This document shows, in pieces, positions 34,302-41,765 of a stretch of 64,000 nt of DNA. The notes under the pieces were generated by a model. That model saw only the letters and a list, made by a program, of their open reading frames with translations, was not told the origin of the DNA and did not search any database. Positions within the stretch are counted from its first letter, which is position 1, and each line of letters begins with the position of its first letter. Where the stretch lies: positions 186,001 through 250,000 of the forward strand of contig JACJXR010000004.1 of the NCBI GenBank assembly GCA_020636505.1. The letters run 5' to 3'. Origin of the DNA: Chitinophagales bacterium (GTDB taxonomy: Bacteria; Bacteroidota; Bacteroidia; Chitinophagales; Chitinophagaceae). The translations under genes were made by a program, and so were the position numbers.

Positions 34302-37300
34302 CTACTGTTTCTCAAACTTCAGCTGAGCATTATGCTCATCATCCGAATACTGCACCATATACATACCGACAGGCAGTTCAGATGTGTTCACTCGCAACTT
34401 GGCATCAGTTACAGTTTGCGATTGAAGCACCCTACCTGTCATGTCAAGTATCTGCAATACTGCGTTACCACTCACAGAACCCAATTCAACAACCATCACA
34501 TCACGAACAGGATTCGGATAGATGCTGATACCAATCTCTGAATTAGCAACATTACCTACACCAACACCCCATGTCTTGAACGCAACTGTTGACCATTGAG
34601 AGGTAGGATAGATGCTACCACAATGAGCTCTAACATGGAAGTAATATTGAGTACTTGCATCCAAATAAGGAACAAGGACGCTCTTCTTATACAACTCAGT
34701 TCCAAAACCTGTCATTGCCGGAGAAGTGTTCACCGCATATTCATATTTGTATGCAGTTTTTATATCTCCCCAGTATGCTATAACACGCTCTTCATTCAAT
34801 TCTGTCAACTTCACATCAGGAGTATGACAAGTGATAAGCGTGATAAATGAATCTATTGTACGGCCTGACGTATCGTTTGGTCCGCAAATACTTCTAACGT
34901 GAACAAAATACTTAGAGTCCTCAGTCAAACCAATGGCTGCGTGGCTATTTGTTGTTGCCAAGGCTGAATTAGCCCAATCCGCTTCACTTGGAGACGAAGA
35001 ACTCTTGTTTACAATCACTTGATAACCGATCGGGTTGAACACAGGAGACCAATTAACATCAGCTGTAGTTGCAGTTACATTTGTCACACTCAAACCTTTC
35101 GGATTTTCAACACAACGAATACCGATGCGGCCTTCTTCAACACCGGTATACGCACCCAAGCTGTCGAAATTTGCAGAAGGCACCAATATATTCAGTTTTG
35201 TATCTGTGGCCGCATTGGAATAGTTGTAGCCTTCCCATGTACCACCGTTGCTCGAACGAGCTATCACCAAATTATTTTCAGAAGACACATCGCCTATCCA
35301 TGGATCCTTATAACGAACCTTTGGCATATGTGAAACTTTCCAGTCAGAAGTAGTCGCTGTAATATAGAAGAATGTACGGCCTACACCTATAGGCATAGGT
35401 GATGCTTGAGTACCGGTATACTGGCGTACTTGATAACTGCTTGGTACAGTAGCGCCCCAATCAACTGTTGCAACTGTATCTTCACCAAAGGTAAACACCT
35501 GAGTACTGTTTATAACAGGATTTGCAGGTACTGCAGTGGCATATGGAGGTGTACTTGTCGGAGTCACTTCAAATGCACCCAAATCAGGCACGCCTACAGT
35601 TACCACAACAGGACGTGGAGCACCTGCCATATCAAACTTCGCACTGGTATCGTGAATACCGCGACCATTGACAGCCCATGCTGCAGGACTACTGGCATCT
35701 ATGGTATAGTCACCTGCAGCACCATTATTGAATGGAACCGCATAAATTAATGAGTTAATATCATTACCCGACTTGTCTCTCAACGCGTGAAGAGTATTGT
35801 AAGCACCACTTTGATAGAAATAATCACCACTTGGCTTATAATACAAATTGTAATCAGTGCTGAAGTTCCCACTTCCATATCCATCGTACAGGCAATAACT
35901 GTTACCGCTGGTCTTGTATATAATATTGTTATTGATATTTATACCGTATGACGTAGACGAATGGTATATATACATACCATACGCTGCAGTACTTGTCCCC
36001 TCGTTATAGATGGTATTGTTAAAGAATTTGGAACCTGTGTAATTATAATAAGCATTTACGCCATAACAGGTACTCGTAGACTTAACGCGTATTGTATTGT
36101 TAAATATTTTACTTCCTTGCTGATAGTACAAATACATGCCATACATAGCACCTGAAGAACTCTCACAATTTATCTTATTGTTGGCAAACGTACCATTGTA
36201 ATAATACACATATGCACCATAAGCTGTTGCGCTGGTAGTCTTTACATTAATGTCATTATTTACTACCGCATAGTTGGTAGAATAGTACGGGAAGTAGTTG
36301 TAGGTATTCGCGTTACCATCTGTGGTAATGGTATTGTTGGCAAATGAGTCATCTGAACCGTAATAAAAGAGATAATTGTAAATATAACCTCCTGCCTTGG
36401 TTGTATTGAAAGCATTGTTTTTTGCTTTACTGTAATAACCATAATACATGAAGTAGTTGTAAACATAACCGGAAGTATACGTACTGTTTACATTGAAAGT
36501 GTTATTCTCGTAAACACCATAATAACCATACAGGCAATACCAAACATAGTTATAGTAAGTTGCCGTTCCCGTGTTCATATTGATTACGTTATCCGTAAAC
36601 TCAGGATGCTGAGCAGAGTTTTGCGTATAGTAGTTGGTATATGGGAAATAACCTACATAGTTATAGTAGGCATTACAAGTATTATTAAATGTATTAGACT
36701 TCAATATAAATCCATTACCGGTATAATACATATACAATCCATAGAAGTAGCTTGATGCAGAACCGCTACGATTGAAAGTGTTGTTTTCAAACGTAATATC
36801 TCCCATATAATACCCAAGCATCCAATAGTAGTAGTTCTCTCTGAACTCGTTACCTTCAAACACATAGCCACCGGCCAATGTCGTAGTACCATCTCCATAC
36901 AAGTACGCACCATAAGAACCACGGTCGATAATGTTATCCAAAAACTTGTTGTTAGGCGCACCTGCCAATGCCGTACCATATATACGAGCCATTGTGGTAC
37001 TTGTTGATGCACTTGCACTACCTGTCAACACGCAACCCTCTACAGAGTTGTTTGACGCCGCTCCTCCCAAATAAATATCAGTACCGTAACTGGAGTTGCT
37101 GTTATTCAGAGTAAGATTTTTGATCGTTACCCACTTGGCTCCATTTAGGTAGAATACATAGTTTGTTGAAGAGGTACCCGATGGACTCAACGTACAGTTG
37201 GCCGGATTACCATTCTGAGATTGAAAAGTGATTGTATTGGTAGCGCTTGCACCTGTCACGTTTCCGATAACCCCTTGTGCCGTAGTACCGGTATAGTTAC

Positions 37301-37499
37301 CATCTCTGATGTTGAAAACAACCGGACCATTCACACCTTGACTGTTCAAGTCGCTGATGGCAGCACTCAAAGTTGTATAGTTCGGACTGGTACCACCGAT
37401 GGTATACGTACCGCTTAATTGCGCATGCACGGCAGGCACACCCACCAAGCACATAAACGCAAAAAGTAATAATGATTTTAAAGTGTAATAATTTCTCAT
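34302..37499 (-). CDS. Tyr-rich beta-helix T9SS cargo protein (array member 3)
   Basis: 1065 residues. Signal peptide to residue 26 (VPAVHA) then Gln. The same N-terminal segment (QLSGTYTIGGTSPNYTTLSA) is followed by a Tyr-rich parallel beta-helix (about 80-600) with NNTF/NNTI rungs, the PTSTPPYATAVPANP linker, FN3-like modules (HVRSICGP, HVRAHCGS) and a type A sorting domain (ISIYPNPVRDVMVVEL). It is the most diverged copy in the beta-helix, for example the rungs around NTTKAGGYIYNYLFYYG. It nevertheless shares its sorting domain almost exactly with member 2. A Tyr- and Asn-rich helix of this kind would expose stacked aromatic rings on one face; whether that binds polysaccharide, metals or other cells is unknown. 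Confidence 0.85.
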   Translation of the reverse strand: MRNYYTLKSLLLFAFMCLVGVPAVHAQLSGTYTIGGTSPNYTTLSAAISDLNSQGVNGPVVFNIRDGNYTGTTAQGVIGNVTGASATNTITFQSQNGNPANCTLSPSGTSSTNYVFYLNGAKWVTIKNLTLNNSNSSYGTDIYLGGAASNNSVEGCVLTGSASASTSTTMARIYGTALAGAPNNKFLDNIIDRGSYGAYLYGDGTTTLAGGYVFEGNEFRENYYYWMLGYYMGDITFENNTFNRSGSASSYFYGLYMYYTGNGFILKSNTFNNTCNAYYNYVGYFPYTNYYTQNSAQHPEFTDNVINMNTGTATYYNYVWYCLYGYYGVYENNTFNVNSTYTSGYVYNYFMYYGYYSKAKNNAFNTTKAGGYIYNYLFYYGSDDSFANNTITTDGNANTYNYFPYYSTNYAVVNNDINVKTTSATAYGAYVYYYNGTFANNKINCESSSGAMYGMYLYYQQGSKIFNNTIRVKSTSTCYGVNAYYNYTGSKFFNNTIYNEGTSTAAYGMYIYHSSTSYGININNNIIYKTSGNSYCLYDGYGSGNFSTDYNLYYKPSGDYFYQSGAYNTLHALRDKSGNDINSLIYAVPFNNGAAGDYTIDASSPAAWAVNGRGIHDTSAKFDMAGAPRPVVVTVGVPDLGAFEVTPTSTPPYATAVPANPVINSTQVFTFGEDTVATVDWGATVPSSYQVRQYTGTQASPMPIGVGRTFFYITATTSDWKVSHMPKVRYKDPWIGDVSSENNLVIARSSNGGTWEGYNYSNAATDTKLNILVPSANFDSLGAYTGVEEGRIGIRCVENPKGLSVTNVTATTADVNWSPVFNPIGYQVIVNKSSSSPSEADWANSALATTNSHAAIGLTEDSKYFVHVRSICGPNDTSGRTIDSFITLITCHTPDVKLTELNEERVIAYWGDIKTAYKYEYAVNTSPAMTGFGTELYKKSVLVPYLDASTQYYFHVRAHCGSIYPTSQWSTVAFKTWGVGVGNVANSEIGISIYPNPVRDVMVVELGSVSGNAVLQILDMTGRVLQSQTVTDAKLRVNTSELPVGMYMVQYSDDEHNAQLKFEKQ

Positions 37500-37868
37500 A
37501 CTAATATAAGTTGCCTGTTACGAATTATGTTAAAATAAAATTAAACAAGCTGCCTATATTAATACTTAATTACACTTATTTTAATTCAATTTTAATGCTA
37601 TTAAATTGACTATTTGCAATTATATCGCATATTAAACTGATTACCAGATATTTACTACTTGTAAACACGTGTTATTCTTATCAGCTCATCATATACGCAT
37701 TTTAATGCATACAAATCTGAGTTTGAATCTTTTACGGATATGATAGGCATGCAAGACATTATCATGTATTGCATTAACCATGCAGACTACTTAAAAAATC
37801 AGGCTGCCTTTCGACAGCCTGACAAACACAGTTTATGAAATGATTATCCTTAAATATAATATTGAAGG
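37500..37868. other. Intergenic spacer upstream of the array
   Basis: 369 bp of AT-rich DNA without a gene. It holds a terminator (37793-37822) for the gene upstream on the minus strand. I could not find a convincing -33/-7 pair for the array. Confidence 0.6.
37793..37822 (-). terminator. Intrinsic terminator after the FN3 T9SS gene
   Basis: An 8-bp stem TCAGGCTG / CAGCCTGA (37799-37806 / 37815-37822) with an 8-nt loop, and six T on the minus strand. Confidence 0.75.
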
Positions 37869-39515
37869 CTACTGTTTTAATATCCTATAAGTACCTGTTC
37901 CCAAAGCAGTGGTATATTTAAGCAGATAAATACCGGTCTGCTGTCCTTTCAATGAAACGCTTGTCTGTTTTTTATCAATTGGAGTTTTCACTACTTCCCT
38001 GCCGCTTATATCTGTAACGGTCAGCACTCCATTCTCTTCCACTTTACTTACGGTAAATGTGAAGTTATCATTTGCGGGGTTGGGATATATCATCACCATA
38101 TTATCCTCGTCAAGCTCCCCGACCGAAACAGCATGTGTACTGAACTCATAAGACACCCATTGGGAACTGGCAAGTATACCCCTATCCGAACAATGAGAGC
38201 GTACATGGAAATAATATTTCTGATTTGCATCAAGATATGGTATTTGCACACTCGTTTGAATTGTCTTGGTTCCTACAACAGGAGGTGCAGATTCTGTGTT
38301 AACCAAATACTCATACTCTATTGCACTCAACCTAGGCGACCAATAAACAATGGCCCGGTTGGAATTGATATCGGTAAATGAAACCAACGGAGCCCTACAT
38401 ACTACAGGAGTATAGAACGAATCCAACGACCAACCCGAACTGTCATTCGCAACACAATACGCCTTGATATGAATGTAATACTTTGTCCCTTCAAGCAAGT
38501 TTACAACACTACCCGCCGCCACATTAGTAGGTGTACCTGCATTGTAGGCAGGGTCGCTTCTGTTCGTATCAATCACATACCTATAGATGAGTCCTGTAAC
38601 AAGCGAGTTCCAGGTGAAGCTTGCACTGTTGCTATCAACATTTGTAATGGTAACCCCCGTAGCTTCACTACATGGAGGTAATGTCTCGAATGAAACAGTA
38701 TCCCAAGAAGATTTATCGGTACTGCTACAATAGTTACGTACATGCAAATAATAAGTGGTAGCCGGTGTCAACCCTGATATATTGCCATTTGTAGTGTTGG
38801 TATTCACAACCGTACCCGTTGGGGCGGCAGCTGCTGTCTGATCAACAGCATAATCATAGCCACCTGAACCGGTAACCCCTGTCCAGCTGAAATCAGCAGC
38901 CATTGAAGAAATATTGTTCACCGCCATGTTGGTCACTCCCGCGCATGGTTGCCCATAATACAGCTCAACCCTGCTTATACTTCCGCCGGCCCCCTGAGCT
39001 ACACCCCACACTTGCGAAGTGGCACCACCGGTAATATGACCTTGATAACCGAAGCGCTGTATAGTAAAATTATTACCGTAAACATTTGTGGTATATGCCC
39101 CTGTAGCATAAGAGTTACTTGTACCCGCGGTTCCTAATATCCCTATGATGTCACCTGCAGATATCGGGATGTTCACAGATTGTATAACACCGTTTGTAGC
39201 ACCGTTGATATATACCAACGTGGTAAAATTGGAGGTTTGTGATCCTGCAGATATCGGAGGCATAACACCAAGCTTAACCACTTGAATATACTGCAAACCC
39301 GTACCTGCTTGGCTCGGTACTCGAAGCCCAGTTATTGTAAAGTTTGTTGGAGCTACAAACCAATACCCCCTTGCCGAACCACTGTATACAGAATTGTGAT
39401 TGGGAAGAGGCATCAGTGTTTGCCCATAAGAAGTATTTGAGAAACCGACGATCAGCGCAAACATTGCCAATATTGTCAGTAGATTTTGCTTGATAATTTT
39501 TAGGGAGTGGACCAT
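37869..39515 (-). CDS. T9SS cargo protein with three fibronectin-III-like domains
   Basis: 548 residues from the ATG at 39515. I prefer this to an in-frame ATG at 39551 because it gives a compact signal peptide (MVHSLKIIKQNLLTILAMF...) ending SNTSYG before Gln. The N-terminal beta-domain (about 32-190) is not recognised. Three FN3-like modules follow, with YYLHVRNYCSS, YYIHIKAYCVA and YYFHVRSHCSD at matching places. A type A sorting domain closes the protein: MIYPNPANDNFTFTV and LKGQQTGIYLLKYT. It shares the FN3/sorting-domain design of the beta-helix array and the GEVED protein, so all five minus-strand genes here look like outputs of one modular family. Function unknown. Confidence 0.83.
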   Translation of the reverse strand: MVHSLKIIKQNLLTILAMFALIVGFSNTSYGQTLMPLPNHNSVYSGSARGYWFVAPTNFTITGLRVPSQAGTGLQYIQVVKLGVMPPISAGSQTSNFTTLVYINGATNGVIQSVNIPISAGDIIGILGTAGTSNSYATGAYTTNVYGNNFTIQRFGYQGHITGGATSQVWGVAQGAGGSISRVELYYGQPCAGVTNMAVNNISSMAADFSWTGVTGSGGYDYAVDQTAAAAPTGTVVNTNTTNGNISGLTPATTYYLHVRNYCSSTDKSSWDTVSFETLPPCSEATGVTITNVDSNSASFTWNSLVTGLIYRYVIDTNRSDPAYNAGTPTNVAAGSVVNLLEGTKYYIHIKAYCVANDSSGWSLDSFYTPVVCRAPLVSFTDINSNRAIVYWSPRLSAIEYEYLVNTESAPPVVGTKTIQTSVQIPYLDANQKYYFHVRSHCSDRGILASSQWVSYEFSTHAVSVGELDEDNMVMIYPNPANDNFTFTVSKVEENGVLTVTDISGREVVKTPIDKKQTSVSLKGQQTGIYLLKYTTALGTGTYRILKQ

Positions 39516-39827
39516 TTTTGGGGCTTTATAATTTGATAAATGACTACACAAGTAGTTTAACCTTATAAAGTTACCCCCGCATTCCTTTCAAACCATTTAC
39601 ACAGCTATTAATATTACATTAATTAATATTGTATTAAATATTGATTAGCAAGTAATATTAACCAAAAATTATCCTAAAAGAGTAGTTGTTTAACTGATAA
39701 TTACTGCGTTCTGTTTTCTTGCAATAAAGAGGGAGATTGACATTAAAATTAATCTCTCAAAAAAAGCCCATAAATAACAAAAGCCATCCTGTAAGGATGG
39801 CTTTTGTTGAAATAATATTACTATATA
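39516..39827. other. Intergenic region between aldolase and FN3 T9SS genes
   Basis: 312 bp, AT-rich, with the aldolase terminator (39776-39808) and no reading frame that looks real. Confidence 0.6.
39776..39808 (-). terminator. Intrinsic terminator after the class I aldolase gene
   Basis: A perfect 15-bp stem (AACAAAAGCCATCCT and complement) with loop GTA, 19 bp beyond the stop. Confidence 0.88.
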
Positions 39828-40892
39828 TTATGCGATAGTGATGCTATCGTCCAGATATACATCTTGAATGTTGTTCAACAAGTCGATACCCTCGTTCATT
39901 GGCTTTTGGAATGCCTTACGACCACTGATAAGTCCCATACCACCTGCACGCTTGTTTACAACAGCAGTCATAACAGCTTCTTGCATGTCGGAAGAAACAG
40001 AACCTTTGGAAGCTCCACCTGAGTTGATAAGACCCGCGCGTCCCATGTAGCAGTTAGCCACTTGATAACGGCAAAGGTCTATCGGGTGATCCGTTGTCAG
40101 ATCTTCATATACCTTCTTATGTGTCTTGCTGTAATTCAATGCATTGAAACCACCATTCACTTCAGGAAGTTTTTGTTTGATGATATCTGCCTGTATGGTA
40201 ACACCCAAGTGGTTGGCCTGGCCTGTCATATCAGCAGAAGTGTGATAATCCACTCCATCTTTCTTAAAGCCGCTGTTTCTCAGGTAGCACCATAGTACAG
40301 TAGCCATACCTAACTCATGCGCATATTCAAAAGCTTCTGCAACCTCTACTATCTGTCTGCCGCTCTCCTCACTACCGAAATAGATTGTGGCACCAACAGC
40401 TTTAGCACCCATGTTCCACGCATCTTTGATATTACCGAACATGATCTGGTCGAACTTGTTCGGGTATGTCATCAACTCATTGTGGTTGATCTTTACAATG
40501 AATGGTATTTTATGTGCGTACTTACGAGCTACAGAACCCAAAACACCATATGTGGAAGCAACAGCGTTACAACCGCCTTCGATAGCCAATTTTACGATGT
40601 TCTCAGAATCGAAATATATCGGGTTTGGAGCGAAAGATGCACCACCACTGTGCTCTATACCTTGGTCTACAGGAAGTATGGATACATACCCTGTATTGGC
40701 CAAACGGCCGTTACCCAATATCGACTGTATACTGTTCAACGTTTGGATGTTCCTGTTCGAATCAATCCATATCTTATCTACCGTATTTGGAGCCGGAGTA
40801 TGAAGTAATGATTTATCGATTGTTTTACACTCGTGGTTCAGGAGGTATTCCGCCTGATCGCCCAATAATTCCTGAATCTTTTGCGAAGCCAT
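39828..40892 (-). CDS. fbaB: Fructose-bisphosphate aldolase, class I (DhnA/FbaB type)
   Basis: 354 residues. VSILPVDQGIEHSGG, PFIVKINHNELMTYP, GATIYFGSEESGRQI and GLINSGGASKGSVSSDM are the segments of the archaeal-type class I aldolases, (beta/alpha)8 barrels with a Schiff-base Lys and no zinc. It interconverts fructose 1,6-bisphosphate with dihydroxyacetone phosphate and glyceraldehyde 3-phosphate. It stands alone, with a -7 element 26 bp before its ATG and a strong terminator behind, divergent from rpe. Assignment as a sugar-bisphosphate aldolase is firm; some relatives act on other ketoses. Confidence 0.92.
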   Translation of the reverse strand: MASQKIQELLGDQAEYLLNHECKTIDKSLLHTPAPNTVDKIWIDSNRNIQTLNSIQSILGNGRLANTGYVSILPVDQGIEHSGGASFAPNPIYFDSENIVKLAIEGGCNAVASTYGVLGSVARKYAHKIPFIVKINHNELMTYPNKFDQIMFGNIKDAWNMGAKAVGATIYFGSEESGRQIVEVAEAFEYAHELGMATVLWCYLRNSGFKKDGVDYHTSADMTGQANHLGVTIQADIIKQKLPEVNGGFNALNYSKTHKKVYEDLTTDHPIDLCRYQVANCYMGRAGLINSGGASKGSVSSDMQEAVMTAVVNKRAGGMGLISGRKAFQKPMNEGIDLLNNIQDVYLDDSITIA

Positions 40893-40917
40893 ATGAATAT
40901 TGATTTTTTAAGACGTG

Positions 40918-40925
40918 CAAATGTA
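40918..40925 (-). promoter_or_regulatory. Putative -7 element of the aldolase gene
   Basis: The minus strand reads TACATTTG, an exact TAnnTTTG match, 26 bp upstream of the ATG. No standard -33 TTG. Confidence 0.5.
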
Positions 40926-41084
40926 AAGACAAAAAAATAAAATGCTGAATATGTCTGTAAAAAAGCCCCATAAATTACACTGTTAACTTCTCGCTCACAT
41001 AATGCAATAAATCTAATACCATTGGCAATGTACCGCCAAGCGTATAATTATTATATTGCACCCATCATTAAAAACAACAGCAAA

Positions 41085-41738
41085 ATGCCACTTGTAGCAC
41101 CTTCTATATTGTCAGCCAATTTCTTATGTCTCAAAGATGACATTGAGATGATCAACAACAGCGAGGCTGACTGGTTTCATATAGACGTTATGGATGGCCG
41201 ATTTGTCCCGAACATCAGCTTCGGCATGCCTATTATCAAGGCGATGAAGAAACTCGGCAAAAAGACCTTCGACGTACATCTCATGATAGTTGAGCCGGAG
41301 AAGTACTTTGAAGATTTCAAAAATGCAGGTGCCGACATACTTACTGTACATTATGAAGCAAGCACACACCTTCACAGAAGCCTCCAGGCGATAAAAGCCT
41401 TGGGTATGCAAGCAGGTGTTTCCCTGAATCCTCATACACCTGTTTCAGTATTGGAAGATGTGATAAAAGACATAGACCTTGTTTTGATAATGAGTGTCAA
41501 TCCCGGGTTCGGAGGTCAAAAATTCATATCCCAAGCAATCAATAAGGTCAAAAAGCTAAAGGCGATGATAACCGAAGCAGGTGCAGACACGCTTATAGAG
41601 ATCGACGGTGGCGTGACTCTTGAAAATGCAGGCGAATTGGTTGCAGCAGGTGTTGATGTATTGGTAGCGGGAAATACCGTCTTCTCATCACAAGACCCTG
41701 CCGATACAATAAAAAAGCTGAAGCAGGCAGGAAAATAA
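41085..41738 (+). CDS. rpe: Ribulose-phosphate 3-epimerase
   Basis: 217 residues from the ATG at 41085, which begins MPLVAPSILSANFL, the family's usual N-terminus. An in-frame ATG at 41022 would add 21 residues not seen in the family. Motifs: HIDVMDGRFVPNISFG (metal His and catalytic Asp), VHYEAS, MSVNPGFGGQKF and EIDGGV. It is a cytosolic TIM barrel that interconverts ribulose 5-phosphate and xylulose 5-phosphate in the pentose phosphate pathway. It lies 27 bp ahead of the TonB-dependent receptor gene on the same strand. Confidence 0.95.
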   Translation: MPLVAPSILSANFLCLKDDIEMINNSEADWFHIDVMDGRFVPNISFGMPIIKAMKKLGKKTFDVHLMIVEPEKYFEDFKNAGADILTVHYEASTHLHRSLQAIKALGMQAGVSLNPHTPVSVLEDVIKDIDLVLIMSVNPGFGGQKFISQAINKVKKLKAMITEAGADTLIEIDGGVTLENAGELVAAGVDVLVAGNTVFSSQDPADTIKKLKQAGK

Positions 41739-41765
41739 TTTTAACCTATTACCGTTTTGAGAACA

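Larger units (their letters stand above)
27215..37499 (-). repeat. Tandem array of three paralogous ~3.2-kb genes
   Basis: Three head-to-tail genes of 1068, 1066 and 1065 residues, with the same domain order and readily alignable proteins. They are separated by 355 and 324 bp of non-coding DNA, each spacer with a different hairpin terminator. Duplication of the coding unit without its terminator, or subsequent replacement of the spacers, is implied. Confidence 0.9.

Noticed and set aside
27932..35353. Plus-strand open frames at equivalent places inside each beta-helix gene (about 27932-28168, 31494-31877, 35019-35333)
   Set aside because: They are antisense to the same conserved segment of three paralogues, so they recur because the sense protein is conserved. 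They have no start context, no signal and a composition unlike real proteins.
27215..37499. Mobile element or assembly duplication as explanation for the three-copy array
   Set aside because: The copies differ throughout, have distinct spacers and terminators, and no transposase or terminal repeats flank them.
37500..37868. Shared promoter for the beta-helix array
   Set aside because: No exact TAnnTTTG with a correctly spaced TTG could be found on the minus strand, so none is claimed.
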